A stretch of DNA of 64,000 nt, from positions 1 through 64,000 of the forward strand of contig DATFKA010000043.1 of the NCBI GenBank assembly GCA_035268885.1, written 5' to 3'. The first letter of the stretch is position 1, and every line of letters starts with the position of its first letter. The notes below the pieces were generated by a model. That model ran no database searches. It was not told the DNA's origin and worked only from the letters and a program-made list of their open reading frames with translations. The position numbers were made by a program, and so were the translations under genes. This stretch comes from DATFKA01 sp035268885 (GTDB lineage: Bacteria; Bacteroidota; Bacteroidia; Chitinophagales; Saprospiraceae). This document shows, piece by piece, positions 51,661-62,800 of this stretch.

Positions 51661-52896
51661 TTAGATCAATTCTTCCAGCTCTAAAAGGGTTCGATAGCGT
51701 TTCCCATCGCGTTCGAATACGATTTTGAAAGTCTTGCCTACCCGCTTTTTGAATTTTCGCTGGATATTGCCCAGACTCATCAAGCTGCAGGGAATCCAGT
51801 TGATGCGGACCAGCAAATCTCCTTTTTGTAGGCCCGCCTCGTCGGCGGGGCTTCCCTGTACGACCGAAGCTACCTGAAATTCATTCAGGTATTTTCCACT
51901 CGCTATCACAAACAAGCCGCTGCGGTCAAATTTAAACTCCGGGATTTTCTTGCTATTGGGGGCCAGATAGAGTTCTTGCTTTACGTAGTCAAGGATGACG
52001 TGGAAATGTTGCATGGATTGGTTTCCCAAAATGCCATTGCGGTTATTTAAAGCGGAGGAATCGAGAATCGCCCCCAAATCCTGAAAGCTGGTAACGACAT
52101 CGGGTAGGGTAGTGCCGGCAATGTCAATTTCCTGCACCCGGCCAACTACCCCCTCCAGAAAGCCTCCCAGTCCCAAACCCAATTGCCCGGGTACTACTTT
52201 ATCCGGAATTTCCAAGACCGAAGAGGTGGTTGGGTAGAGGATCAATGGCAGGCTGGATCCAGAGTCCATTAGTAATTTGGTCTGTACGATACTGTCATTT
52301 GCGGACTTAACGGGGACGGTAATGTAGGGGCGGCTACGGTGGAACTCAACGGGATAGGACTTAAATTTCTTTCCGGGCTCTTTGAAGTCTTCCCGATGGT
52401 AGAAGATGATCCGCTCCCGGGTGTAGTCGATTTCCACGACGTAGCGTCGAAATACGTCGGCGCCGATTATACCATGGATGTCGATCCCGCTAAATTTGTC
52501 GAAGCTAAAATAATCTTCCTCCAGCACCAGTACATTTCGATTGGGTAGTCTAAGATTACTGATCTCGAGATTGATACCCTGCGCCAGGTAGGCAACCAGT
52601 TCTGTGCTTAGGTCTGCACCGTAAAGGGTGAATTTACGGCGGTAATTGACTTCTAGCAGGTCGGTGATTTCCTTTCGGGTCAGAATAGTGTATTCCGCTC
52701 CGGTGTCAAAAATAAAACGTAGGGGAAATATGCGATTGAAAATGACATTTATAATGATTAGATCGTTCTTATACTCAAAGGGAATTTCTATCTTATCATC
52801 ACGGGGCATTTCAATGGGGCCATACCCAATTACCTGTCCCGGCAGGTAAAACCAGCTCCATCCAAAAACCAATAAAAGTAGTAGCCCTTTTCTCAT
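51661..52896 (-). CDS. Retropepsin-like aspartyl protease with C-terminal PDZ domain
   Basis: A 411-residue exported protease. A signal peptide (LLLLLVFGWSWFYLPGQV) precedes two aspartic-protease half-domains in one chain, FIFDTGAEYTILTRKEI and LLMDSGSSLPLILYP. Each supplies one catalytic D-(T/S)-G, so the chain can fold as an internal dimer rather than two subunits as in retroviral enzymes. The C-terminal PDZ domain (VASVVQGSPADEAGLQKGDLLVRIN) probably recognises a substrate terminus. The ATG at 52896 is preferred over a TTG at 52905. Neighbouring genes give no clear substrate. Confidence 0.9.
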   Translation of the reverse strand: MRKGLLLLLVFGWSWFYLPGQVIGYGPIEMPRDDKIEIPFEYKNDLIIINVIFNRIFPLRFIFDTGAEYTILTRKEITDLLEVNYRRKFTLYGADLSTELVAYLAQGINLEISNLRLPNRNVLVLEEDYFSFDKFSGIDIHGIIGADVFRRYVVEIDYTRERIIFYHREDFKEPGKKFKSYPVEFHRSRPYITVPVKSANDSIVQTKLLMDSGSSLPLILYPTTSSVLEIPDKVVPGQLGLGLGGFLEGVVGRVQEIDIAGTTLPDVVTSFQDLGAILDSSALNNRNGILGNQSMQHFHVILDYVKQELYLAPNSKKIPEFKFDRSGLFVIASGKYLNEFQVASVVQGSPADEAGLQKGDLLVRINWIPCSLMSLGNIQRKFKKRVGKTFKIVFERDGKRYRTLLELEELI

Positions 52897-52925
52897 ATCT
52901 ATCAATGCACATTGTGACGTTTAGA

Positions 52926-52995
52926 ATAAAGCCTAATAAAAGCGAGGCTTTATCCCGGTTTTAAAACGATAAGATAGCCGTAGGTGTTGACCTAC
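52926..52995. promoter_or_regulatory. Two inverted repeats upstream of the protease and CRTAC1 genes
   Basis: ATAAAGCC (52926-52933) with its complement at 52946-52953, loop 12 bases; and GTAGGT (52980-52985) with ACCTAC (52990-52995), loop GTTG. The second resembles the GTAGGTG half-sites of the PadR operator at 48968, though with a 4-base rather than 6-base inner distance between TAGGT and ACCTA. Either could serve the minus-strand protease promoter or the + CRTAC1 promoter at 53074. Confidence 0.35.
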
Positions 52996-53073
52996 TGTGG
53001 TGAAATCACCCGGTTTGCTTTTTAAATTACAAAAAACCAACCATTTGGCCCGGTCTGGCTTTCGCAAAAACCG

Positions 53074-53081
53074 TATGTTTG
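53074..53081 (+). promoter_or_regulatory. Promoter -7 element TATGTTTG for the CRTAC1 operon
   Basis: A perfect TAnnTTTG at 53074-53081, 28 bases before the ATG at 53110. A TTTG at 53044 is 26 bases upstream, longer than normal for a -33 element. The call rests mainly on the -7. Confidence 0.42.
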
Positions 53082-53109
53082 TTTACTGTTCGAAAAATCG
53101 TCTTCCGCT

Positions 53110-56100
53110 ATGCAAAATAAAATGATTAAAAAAAGAAAAAGTTTTGTTTGGTTCTTTAGGGTTTTAGGGCTATGTCTGGTTACTGCTTGCCAGTCCGATC
53201 AAGCTTCGACGGAGCCTCCGCTGTTCACCAGACTGGCGGGAGAAGAGACGAATATTGATTTTGTCAATACCCTGACTTATGATAAAGACTTCAATATCTA
53301 TACCTACCGTAATTTTTATAACGGAGGTGGTGTTGCCATCGGCGATGTGAATAACGATGGGCTGGTGGATATTTATTTTACCGGGAATATGGAATCGAAT
53401 CGCCTGTACCTGAATTTAGGCGATTTTAAATTTCGGGATGTAACTCAGGAAGCTGGCGTAGCCGGACAGCGCGCCTGGTCGACCGGAGCGGCTATGGCGG
53501 ATGTCAACGGAGATGGTCTGCTGGATATTTATGTCTGTAATTCCGGTGATATCAAAGGAGACAACAAACAAAACGAACTCTATATCAATCAGGGCGTCTC
53601 TACCGAATCGGGCGACGAATTTCCCGGGGTACGCTTCGAGGAGCAAGCCGAAGCCTACGGTCTGGCCGATGGAGGCTACGGCACCCATGCGGCTTTTTTC
53701 GATTACGACAAAGACGGCGACCTCGACGTTTATCTGCTCAACAATTCTTACCGCTCTATCTTTGATTTTAACTTGCAAAAAGACCAAAGGCCGATCCGGG
53801 ATTCGCTGGGTGGAGATAAATTCTTTCGCAATGATTTAATCCCTCCGGCCGGACAGGCCAAAGGAACCTTTACCGACGTAAGCAAAGAAGTGGGCATCTT
53901 TGGTTCCGAGATTGGCTTTGGGCTCGGCGTTACCGTAGGTGATGTCAATAAGGATGGCTGGCAGGATATTTTCGTTTGTAATGACTTCTTTGAGCGCGAC
54001 TACCTGTACATTAACCAGGGGGATGGCACCTTCCAGGAAGAACTAGAAGATCAGATCAATTCCCTGAGTGTCGCTTCCATGGGCGCCGATATGGCCGATC
54101 TCAATAACGATGCTTATCCTGAGATTTTTGTGACCGAAATGCTTCCCGAACAGGAGGACCGCTATAAAACGAAAATGACCTTTGAAGACTGGAGCCGCTA
54201 CCAGTATAATCTGGAGAATGGCTACTATCATCAATTTACCCGGAATGTTTTGCAACTCAATAATGGCAACGGGACCTTCAGCGAAATCGGGCGTTTGGCA
54301 GGCGTCGAAGCCACCGATTGGAGTTGGGGAGCCCTGATCGCCGATTATGATAATGACGGTGCTTCGGATTTGTACATCTCCAATGGACTATATCAGGAAA
54401 TTCTGGACCAGGATTATATCAATTTTGTGTCTAATGAGGAGGTGGTACGGCAGGTCGTTACCCAGGAAGGGGTAAACTACAAGGAGTTGATCGATATCAT
54501 CCCTTCCAACCCAATCGAAAATTACCTGTATAAGAATAATGGAAACATGCAATTTACCAACGTGGCGAAAGAATGGGGCCTGGGTATACCCAGCCACTCC
54601 AATGGTTCTGCCTACGCCGATCTGGATAATGACGGCGACCTGGACCTGGTGGTTAGTAATGTCAACGAAGAAGCCTTCGTATTTAAGAATGAAACAGATT
54701 ATCACTATCCCGATCGCCATTTTTTGACGGTAGAGCTAAAAGGTACGCAGGCTAATCCTTACGCAGTCGGTGCCAACGTCACCCTGAAAGCGGGGGGCAA
54801 GACCTTTTATCGCGAGAATAATCCCGTGCGTAGCTTCCAGTCTTCGGTCGATTACCGACTGAGTTTTGGTCTGGGTACCATTGATCGGATTGATAGTCTG
54901 ATCGTATACTGGCCGGATAACCAACAGACCGTTCAAACTAATCTTCCTGTGGATCAATTTTTAGTCATTGATCAAAAAACGGCAAAACGGATACCCGTAG
55001 CGCCCGGTAAAGAGAAACCAGGCCTAAAACGCTTTAAAGACATTACCCAAATGGTAGATTGGGGCTACGTACACCAGGAAAATGAATTTGCAGATTTTGA
55101 TCGCGACTGGTTGATCTACCACATGGCTTCTACCGAAGGCCCCAAGACCGCTGTGGCCGATGTAAACGGCGACGGTTTGGAGGATTTCTTCATCGGGGGG
55201 GCGGCTAATTCACCGGCTGCTCTGTTTGTACAACAAGCGGACGGTAACTTCACTTCTACCAACGAAGCCCTCTTTCGACAGGAAGCCGGCTCCGAAGATC
55301 TGGATTGCCTGTTTTTTGATGCCGACGGCGATGGTGATCTTGACTTATACGTGGCACGCGGCGGCAATGAGTTCTCCGTAACCAAGCAGTTATTGGTAGA
55401 TCAACTATACCTGAACGATGGGGCCGGCACTTTCTCCCGCTCTCCCCAGTTTTTGCCTACTTCCCGGATGGAAAGTTCTTCCTGTGTGGAAGCGGCCGAT
55501 TATGATCAGGACGGCGATCTGGATTTGCTGGTGGGTATTCGTCTGGTTCCCGGCTTTTACGGTGTACCGGGTAACGCCTACATTTTAAACAATGATGGCA
55601 AAGGACAATTCTCAAACGTCACGCCCGAAATTGCCCCTGACCTGGATCGCATTGGCATGGTGACCGATGTACGCTGGTTAGATTACGACGGAGACCAAGA
55701 CCTGGACTTTGTCGTGATTGGCGATTGGATGCCGATTACTTTTTTTGAAAATAAATCCGGAACATTTAAGCCCGCTCCCAAGGCCATTCAAGATAAAAAA
55801 ACACACGGCTGGTGGAATGCGATGGAGATGGCAGATGTGGATCAGGATGGTGATCTGGATATCATTCTGGGGAACCACGGTCTGAATTCTCGTTTTGCGG
55901 CTTCCGCCAAAAAACCGATCAGCATGTACGTCAATGATTTTGACGATAACGGTACGCCCGAGCAAATTATTTGCCAATATAACGGGGAGGAGTCTTACCC
56001 CTTAGTACTGCGACACGACCTGGTCCGGCAGTTACCCGGGCTAAAAAAGAAATACCTGAAATACCACGATTATAAAGAGCAAACGATTAAGGATCTTTTC

Positions 56101-56508
56101 TCTCCTGAACAGTTGCGTACCTCCGTGGTCAAAGAAGTCTATAATCTGCAGTCTTCCATTCTGTTGAATAATGGGGATGGCACCTTTAAGATCGAAGCCC
56201 TTCCTCTACCGGCCCAATTCTCACCCGTTTACGGAATACATATAGCAGATATTGATCAGGATGGGCATTTGGATGCCCTTTTAGGTGGAAACCTGTACGG
56301 TGTGAAACCAGAGGTAGGCCGCTACGATGCTAGCTACGGTCTGTGGCTTAAGGGAAATGGCGATGGTACTTTTCAGCCGATTAGAACCCAGGATTCCGGT
56401 TTGAATCTGGAAGGGCAGGTGCGCGATATAGAAAAAATAGAAGTCAATGGCCGTCGTCTGCTGTTGGTGGCAAAGAATGACGAGCCCATGCAAGTCTACG
56501 AATATTGA
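53110..56508 (+). CDS. CRTAC1-family VCBS/FG-GAP repeat lipoprotein (copy 1 of 3)
   Basis: A 1132-residue surface lipoprotein. The signal has a lipobox near LGLCLVTACQSDQ. The protein is mostly FG-GAP/VCBS blades with Ca-binding loops of the type GDVNNDGLVDIYF, ADVNGDGLLDIYV and FDYDKDGDLDVYL; about a dozen can be counted along its length. An ASPIC/UnbV domain (about residues 535-615, YLTVELKG-type phrase ending SFGLGTIDRIDSLIVYWPD) sits in the middle. These proteins form beta-propellers and are typical of Bacteroidota outer membranes. First gene of a three-gene row; its stop overlaps the next start by one base. The function is unknown, with binding of carbohydrates or proteins suggested by the fold. 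Confidence 0.9.
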   Translation: MQNKMIKKRKSFVWFFRVLGLCLVTACQSDQASTEPPLFTRLAGEETNIDFVNTLTYDKDFNIYTYRNFYNGGGVAIGDVNNDGLVDIYFTGNMESNRLYLNLGDFKFRDVTQEAGVAGQRAWSTGAAMADVNGDGLLDIYVCNSGDIKGDNKQNELYINQGVSTESGDEFPGVRFEEQAEAYGLADGGYGTHAAFFDYDKDGDLDVYLLNNSYRSIFDFNLQKDQRPIRDSLGGDKFFRNDLIPPAGQAKGTFTDVSKEVGIFGSEIGFGLGVTVGDVNKDGWQDIFVCNDFFERDYLYINQGDGTFQEELEDQINSLSVASMGADMADLNNDAYPEIFVTEMLPEQEDRYKTKMTFEDWSRYQYNLENGYYHQFTRNVLQLNNGNGTFSEIGRLAGVEATDWSWGALIADYDNDGASDLYISNGLYQEILDQDYINFVSNEEVVRQVVTQEGVNYKELIDIIPSNPIENYLYKNNGNMQFTNVAKEWGLGIPSHSNGSAYADLDNDGDLDLVVSNVNEEAFVFKNETDYHYPDRHFLTVELKGTQANPYAVGANVTLKAGGKTFYRENNPVRSFQSSVDYRLSFGLGTIDRIDSLIVYWPDNQQTVQTNLPVDQFLVIDQKTAKRIPVAPGKEKPGLKRFKDITQMVDWGYVHQENEFADFDRDWLIYHMASTEGPKTAVADVNGDGLEDFFIGGAANSPAALFVQQADGNFTSTNEALFRQEAGSEDLDCLFFDADGDGDLDLYVARGGNEFSVTKQLLVDQLYLNDGAGTFSRSPQFLPTSRMESSSCVEAADYDQDGDLDLLVGIRLVPGFYGVPGNAYILNNDGKGQFSNVTPEIAPDLDRIGMVTDVRWLDYDGDQDLDFVVIGDWMPITFFENKSGTFKPAPKAIQDKKTHGWWNAMEMADVDQDGDLDIILGNHGLNSRFAASAKKPISMYVNDFDDNGTPEQIICQYNGEESYPLVLRHDLVRQLPGLKKKYLKYHDYKEQTIKDLFSPEQLRTSVVKEVYNLQSSILLNNGDGTFKIEALPLPAQFSPVYGIHIADIDQDGHLDALLGGNLYGVKPEVGRYDASYGLWLKGNGDGTFQPIRTQDSGLNLEGQVRDIEKIEVNGRRLLLVAKNDEPMQVYEY

Positions 56509-59500
56509 TGAAGAGAAAAGGAGGCATAAACGTCGGTATTTTAGCTTTGAGTTTGCTTTTGTTGGCCGCTTGTCAGCAAAAACGGGAGCAGGTTTTGCTG
56601 GAATTAGTTCCCGCCGCCCAATCCAGACTGGATTTTGTTAATGCTCTGGAAGAGACAGACAGCATGAATATTATTCAGTATCTCTACTATTACAACGGTG
56701 GAGGGGTCGGGGTCGGCGATCTGAATGCCGACGGTCTGCCCGACCTGTTTCTGACGGCCAATCAGGGCGATAACAAACTCTACCTGAACCAGGGCGATAT
56801 GCAATTCCGGGATATTACCGCGCAGGCCGGAATCACGCAGCAGGGTAATTGGTCTACCGGCGTGAATATCGTCGACGTTAACGGCGATGGCTTGTTGGAT
56901 ATTTATGTATGTCAGGTGGGAGGATATAAAGCCTTCCGGGGGCGAAACCAGCTCTTTATCCACCAGGGCCTTCGGGAGGGGATACCTTTTTTTACAGAAA
57001 AAGCGGCCGATTACGGATTGGATCACGCCGGATTTGCGACCCAATCTGCTTTTTTTGACTACGATCGCGATGGCGACCTGGATATGTATCTGCTTTGTCA
57101 TTCTGTACACTCCACGGAGACTTACCGCGATACCAGTTTGACCCGCCGCCCGAATCAACAAGCCGGAGACAAACTCTACCGCAACGAAGGGCCCGATGCC
57201 GATGGGCAAATCATTTTTACGGAAGTAGGTAAATCCGCTGGGATCAACAGTGGCATTGCCGGTTACGGTCTAAGCGTCACCATTGGCGATGTCGACCAAA
57301 ATGGATATCCGGATATTTACGTCGGTAATGACTTTCACGAGAACGACTTCCTCTATCTGAATCAGGGCGATGGTACTTTTCGCGAAACCATTGCCGAGGC
57401 GACGGGACACACCAGTAATTTTTCCATGGGTAGCGATCTGGCCGACCTTAATAATGACGGTTGGCTGGATGTGATGACACTGGATATGAAGCCCGAGTCC
57501 GAATACGAACTAAAAAATGCACAGGGCAGTGATCCCTACGATATTTATCGCTTCAAGCGTAGCTTTGGTTACCACGATCAGTTGCCGCGCAATATGTTAC
57601 AGCTGAATCAGCAATTAGACGATGCGGGGCAGGTGCGCTTTAGCGAGCAGGGACAGCTCGCCGGGGTCGATGCTACCGATTGGAGTTGGTCGGTCCTGAT
57701 GGCTGATCTGAATAACGATACCTGGAAAGATCTCTACATCACCAACGGTATTATTCGACGTCCCAATAATCTGGATTACCTCAATTTCATTGCTTCCCAA
57801 AAGGTCCAGGAGCAAGCTACCGACCTGGAACTGGCCGCCCAGATGCCCAATGGGAAAGTCACTAATTACCTGTATCAAAATACCGGAAAATTTCCCCTGG
57901 AGAATAAAAGGGATACCTGGCTAGAGGCACCCGCTTCCTATTCAAACGGAGCCGCCATTGCCGATCTGGACCTCGATGGGGATCTCGATATGGTTACCAA
58001 TAATATTAACGAAACGGCTTTTCTGCACCGGAATCGGACCGCCTCCCAGCTTGAACATCATTTCCTGCAAATCAGGCTGAAAGGTGCCGACCGGAACCCC
58101 TTCGCGATTGGTGCCCGCATCGAGATATGGACAGCGCAGGAATCACAAGTACAAACCCTTTCTCCCGTCAGGGGCTTTCAATCCAGCCAGGGCTATATCT
58201 TGCACTTTGGATTGGGAACATCGCAGCGGGTGGATTCCATTCGGGTGAACTGGCCCGATGGGCGGTGGGCGGTTTACCCCGGCGTCGCTGCCGATCAACA
58301 AATTGAACTGACCGCAGAAAATGCACAGGATAAAGCACCGACCACTGAATCCCAGCCTCCCCTTTTTGCGCAAGCAAACAAACGATTAACGCAGCCTTTT
58401 AAACACCGGGAAAACTTATTCTACGATAACAAGCGAGAAGGCTTAATTCCCTACCTGCTTTCTACCCAGGGACCGAAATTAGCCAGAGCGGATGTGAATG
58501 GTGACGGCCTTACGGATCTTTTTATTGGGGGCGCAACCGGTCAGACGGGGCAACTCCTGTTGCAGGACGCCGCTGGACAATTTCAGTACATAAATCTTCC
58601 TGATCTGGATCAGCACCGAAAAAACGAGGATACCGCGCTTTGTTTTTTCGATGCCGATGGTGATGGCGATGAAGACCTGCTGATTGGCTCGGGAGGTAAC
58701 GAGTTCTACCACGATGATCCGGCTTTACAGGATCGTTTATACCTCAACGACGGGCGGGGACAATTTAAATACGCACCGGAAGCATTACCTTCCTACTATG
58801 GCCAGACGGCCTGTCTGCGCGCCGCAGATTACGATCAGGATGGCGATGTAGATCTTTTTGTAGGTATTCGCTCCGTACCGGTTAGTTACGGGCTCTCCCC
58901 CGACAGTTATTTACTCGAAAATCAGGGAGACGGGCGGTTTGTCATCAATGAGACGGCTATTCCCGAACTGGAAGGCCTGGGGATGGTCACCGATGCCCAA
59001 TGGACAGATACCGATCAGGATGGTGATCCCGATCTGGTCGTCGTTGGGGATTGGATGCCGATAACGCTGTTTCGTCAGCAATCCGATGGCTTTGTAATGG
59101 AGCCCCTGGAGCATACCGCCGGTTGGTGGAATACCATTGAAATAGTGGATTACGATCGCGATGGCGACGAAGACTGGATCGTCGGTAACTTTGGCTGGAA
59201 CAGTACCTTAAGACCCAGTGTGGACGAGCCTCTGCGCCTGTATCTGGGAGATATAGACGGCAACCTCAGCCGTGATCCTATCTTGACTTATTATCGAAAT
59301 GGTCAGGAATATACCATCGAAGATCTGGATGGCCTTACCAAACAGTTGGTCTTCTTGAAAAAGCGCTTCCGGCGGTACGAGCAATTTGCTTCCAGTACCT
59401 TTGCTGAGGTTTTTAACGAGACCGACCTGGCGCGGGTGCAGATCAAGGAGGTGCAGACCCTGGCCAGTAGTCTGGTAGTGAATCAGGGGGGCAAAGATTT

Positions 59501-59861
59501 TGAGGTGAAAGCACTACCCATGGCCGCTCAGGTGGCTCCGGTATTTGCCATTCAGGCCGACGATTTTAATCGGGATGGCCGTCTGGATTTATTACTGGCG
59601 GGCAATTTTTACGAAGTAAAACCATCGATTGGCCGGATGGACGCCAGTCTGGGGACTTTACTGTTGGGAGAGCAAACCGGTGATTTTACTTCCTTGCCTA
59701 ATGCAGCGGCCAGGCTCTGGCTGGACGGTGCCGTTCGGGATGTAGAAGTGGTCCCGACACCGGAAGGGCCATTACTCTTTGTCGCCCGTAATAATGCTCC
59801 TTTGGAAATTTTGCGTTATCGGCTTTCGCCCAAAAAGGCGGCGGAAGATTTGATGGATTAG
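56508..59861 (+). CDS. CRTAC1-family VCBS/FG-GAP repeat lipoprotein (copy 2 of 3)
   Basis: An 1117-residue lipoprotein (signal VGILALSLLLLAACQQK) with the same layout as copies 1 and 3: an N-terminal block of FG-GAP blades, an ASPIC/UnbV domain (HFLQIRLKG-type phrase to LHFGLGTSQRVDSIRVNWPD), and a C-terminal block of blades. It is the most divergent of the three: the shared phrase near the end of copies 1 and 3, GLKKKY, is here VFLKKRFRRYEQF. It begins with ATG at 56508, whose A is the last base of the previous stop codon TGA, so translation is probably coupled. An in-frame TTG at 56505 is less likely. Confidence 0.9.
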   Translation: MKRKGGINVGILALSLLLLAACQQKREQVLLELVPAAQSRLDFVNALEETDSMNIIQYLYYYNGGGVGVGDLNADGLPDLFLTANQGDNKLYLNQGDMQFRDITAQAGITQQGNWSTGVNIVDVNGDGLLDIYVCQVGGYKAFRGRNQLFIHQGLREGIPFFTEKAADYGLDHAGFATQSAFFDYDRDGDLDMYLLCHSVHSTETYRDTSLTRRPNQQAGDKLYRNEGPDADGQIIFTEVGKSAGINSGIAGYGLSVTIGDVDQNGYPDIYVGNDFHENDFLYLNQGDGTFRETIAEATGHTSNFSMGSDLADLNNDGWLDVMTLDMKPESEYELKNAQGSDPYDIYRFKRSFGYHDQLPRNMLQLNQQLDDAGQVRFSEQGQLAGVDATDWSWSVLMADLNNDTWKDLYITNGIIRRPNNLDYLNFIASQKVQEQATDLELAAQMPNGKVTNYLYQNTGKFPLENKRDTWLEAPASYSNGAAIADLDLDGDLDMVTNNINETAFLHRNRTASQLEHHFLQIRLKGADRNPFAIGARIEIWTAQESQVQTLSPVRGFQSSQGYILHFGLGTSQRVDSIRVNWPDGRWAVYPGVAADQQIELTAENAQDKAPTTESQPPLFAQANKRLTQPFKHRENLFYDNKREGLIPYLLSTQGPKLARADVNGDGLTDLFIGGATGQTGQLLLQDAAGQFQYINLPDLDQHRKNEDTALCFFDADGDGDEDLLIGSGGNEFYHDDPALQDRLYLNDGRGQFKYAPEALPSYYGQTACLRAADYDQDGDVDLFVGIRSVPVSYGLSPDSYLLENQGDGRFVINETAIPELEGLGMVTDAQWTDTDQDGDPDLVVVGDWMPITLFRQQSDGFVMEPLEHTAGWWNTIEIVDYDRDGDEDWIVGNFGWNSTLRPSVDEPLRLYLGDIDGNLSRDPILTYYRNGQEYTIEDLDGLTKQLVFLKKRFRRYEQFASSTFAEVFNETDLARVQIKEVQTLASSLVVNQGGKDFEVKALPMAAQVAPVFAIQADDFNRDGRLDLLLAGNFYEVKPSIGRMDASLGTLLLGEQTGDFTSLPNAAARLWLDGAVRDVEVVPTPEGPLLFVARNNAPLEILRYRLSPKKAAEDLMD

Positions 59862-59877
59862 CCCTAATACAAAAAAT

Positions 59878-62800
59878 ATGATACGTTCTGTCTTTTTATG
59901 CTTGCTTTGTACCTGCTGTCTACTGGCTTGTCAGCGGGATGGAGCAAATAAGCCCTTGTTTAAATTAATGGAAAGTGAGCAGACGGGCATCGATTTTATC
60001 AATACGGTAGAGCATACACCGGAGTTTAATATGTATACCTACCGCAACTTCTATAATGGGGCTGGAGTTGGTATTGGCGACATCAATAATGATGGTTTGG
60101 CCGATCTTTTCTTTTGTGGTAACCTCGTTGACAATCGACTCTATTTGAATAAAGGAAATTTTCAGTTTGAAGATATTACGGAGCAGGCGGGGGTTGCTTC
60201 CGCAAATGTCTGGTCCACCGGAGTCAGTTTTGCTGACGTTAATGGAGACGGTTGGCTGGACATCTACGTTTGCAAATCGGGCAAACCCGGCGGAGGAAAA
60301 CGCTACAATGAGCTTTTTATCAATAATGGCGACCTGACTTTTACCGAAAGGGCCAAAGAATACGGGGTGGATGACGAGGGCTTGGCCAGTCACGCCGCCT
60401 TCCTGGATTACGACAAAGATGGTGATCTTGATTTTTACTTGTTAAATAACTCTTTCCGACCCGTTGGAAACTACGATATGCGTCCGGGCTTGCGCGAAAT
60501 TCGCGATACCTCCGGGGGTAATAAACTCTACCGAAACGACGGCGGAAAATTTACGGATGTTAGTGCTGAAGCGGGCATTTACGGAAGTGCGATCGGCTTT
60601 GGGCTGGGGGTGAGTATTGGTGATGTGAATCGTGACGGCTGGCCCGATATTTTTGTTTCTAACGACTTCTTTGAGCGCGATTATCTGTATATCAACCAGG
60701 GGGATGGAACCTTCAAGGAAGATATCATTAATCAAATGGGTGAGCTGAGTATGGGTTCTATGGGAGCTGACATTGCCGACATTAATAATGATGGCTACCC
60801 GGAAGTTTTTGTGACGGAGATGTTGCCCTCTTCCGAGGAGCGCTACAAAACCAAGATGACTTTTGAGAACTGGAGTAAGTACCAGCTCAATATTCGAAGT
60901 GGTTACCATCGGCAATTCACCCGTAATGTCCTCCAACTCAATCAGGGTGACGGTCACTTCAGTGAGATTTCGCGCCTGGCTGATGTACACGCCACCGATT
61001 GGAGTTGGAGCGCTCTGATCGCCGACTTTGATAACGACGGAGCCAAAGATATTTACGTCTCCAATGGCATCTACAAAGATTTGCTCGATCAGGATTACAT
61101 TAATTACGACTCCAATGATCCCGAGTTGATAGAAGCCCTGAAAAACCGGGAAGAAACAGCCATCCTGGAGCTAATCGACCGGATTCCTTCCGAGCGCATC
61201 CCCAATGTGGCTTTTAAGAATCAGGGGAATCTGACCTTTGAGCGCGTTACTGCCGATTGGGGACTGAATATTCCGAGCCACTCCAATGGCTCCGTCTATG
61301 GCGATCTGGATAACGACGGCGACTTAGACCTGGTGGTCAACAACCTCAACATGGCTCCCTTTCTTTTTCGTAATCAGCTTAGTGAAGGCGACGCACCGGC
61401 ACGCTATCTGCAGGTTGTCCTGGAAGGAGAAGGAGCAAATACCAGGGCTCTGGGAGCGCAGGTAACCATTTATCACGCGGGGGAGGAGTATTACCAGGAA
61501 GTGGCGCCTATGCGTGGCTTTTTGTCTTGTGTAGATACGCGATTACACTTTGGCCTGGCTGATGCAGAAACCGTAGAACGCTTAGAGGTGCGCTGGCCAG
61601 ATGGTAGCTGGTCAAATCTGGAAAACGTCGCCACCAATCAGCTGCTAATCCTCCGTCAGGCCGATGCAAATCGCGAAGCACCACCGGAGCCGGTGGCCAC
61701 TGCTGAGATGACCGGTCAGTTGTTATTTACCCGTCCGGAGGATAGCCTTGGCGTTCAGTTTCGTCACCGGGAAAGCGATTTCTCAGATTTTGATCGCGAC
61801 CAGCTCTTATTGCACATGGTCTCAAACGAAGGTCCTTCTCTGGCTAAGGGCGACGTGAATCAGGATGGTCTGGACGATATATACATCGGAGGAGCTTCAG
61901 GTCAGGCTGGTGCCCTTTTGGTGCAGCGGGCCAATGGTACTTTCGTGAAAAGCCTACAGGCTGCCTTTGAACAGGATTACCGTTCGGAGGATCAGGAGGC
62001 ACTATTTTTTGATGCCGACGGCGACGGTGATCTTGACCTGTACGTGACTAGCGGCAGTAATGAATTCAGTCCAATCTCCGGTGCTTTATTTGATCGACTT
62101 TACCTGAATGACGGTGCCGGTAAGTTTCAAAAATCACCTCAGCGCTTTCCGCATAATGATCCGGAGAGCAGCTCTTCGGTGGCCGCTGCCGATTACGATC
62201 AGGATGGCGACCAGGACCTGTTGGTAGGGGTACGCCTGAAAGCGGGGGTTTACGGTGTGCCAGTCAGTAGCTTCTTATTGGAAAATGACGGTAGCGGACG
62301 ATTCCAGAACGCCACCGCCCAACGCGCGCCGGATTTACAGGATATTGGCATGGTGACCGATCTGGCCTGGGCCGACGTCGATCAGGATAATGACCTCGAC
62401 ATCGTGCTAGTGGGAGACTGGATGCCCGTAACCATACTGGAGAACGAAAAAGGGACTTTTAGCCGCAAGGCGGTTCAATTGGATCAGAGTAATGGCTTTT
62501 GGAGTGCCCTGGAGGTAGCAGATTTGAATCAGGATGGTTACCCCGATCTGGTGCTGGGTAACCTCGGAGAGAATACACGTCTGAAGGCTTCCGCCCAAAA
62601 ACCGATGGAAATGTGGATCAACGATTTTGATGGTAATCGAACCGCCGAGCAAATCATTTCCATGTACAACGGAGAAGAGACCTATCCACTAGTACTGCGA
62701 CACGATCTGGTGAAGCAGATGCCCGGTTTGAAAAAGAAATACCTCTATTACGAAGATTACAAAGCACAGACCGTTGAAGATATTTTTGAGCGGCAGCAGA

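Noticed and set aside
56604..57209. Long antisense reading frame on the minus strand inside CRTAC1 copy 2 (201 codons)
   Set aside because: It mirrors the Asp/Asn/Gly-rich FG-GAP codons of the + gene, which seldom produce stops on the other strand; no start context or independent homology.
60442..60990. Antisense reading frame on the minus strand inside CRTAC1 copy 3 (182 codons)
   Set aside because: Same reason: shadow of the Ca-binding repeats of the + gene.
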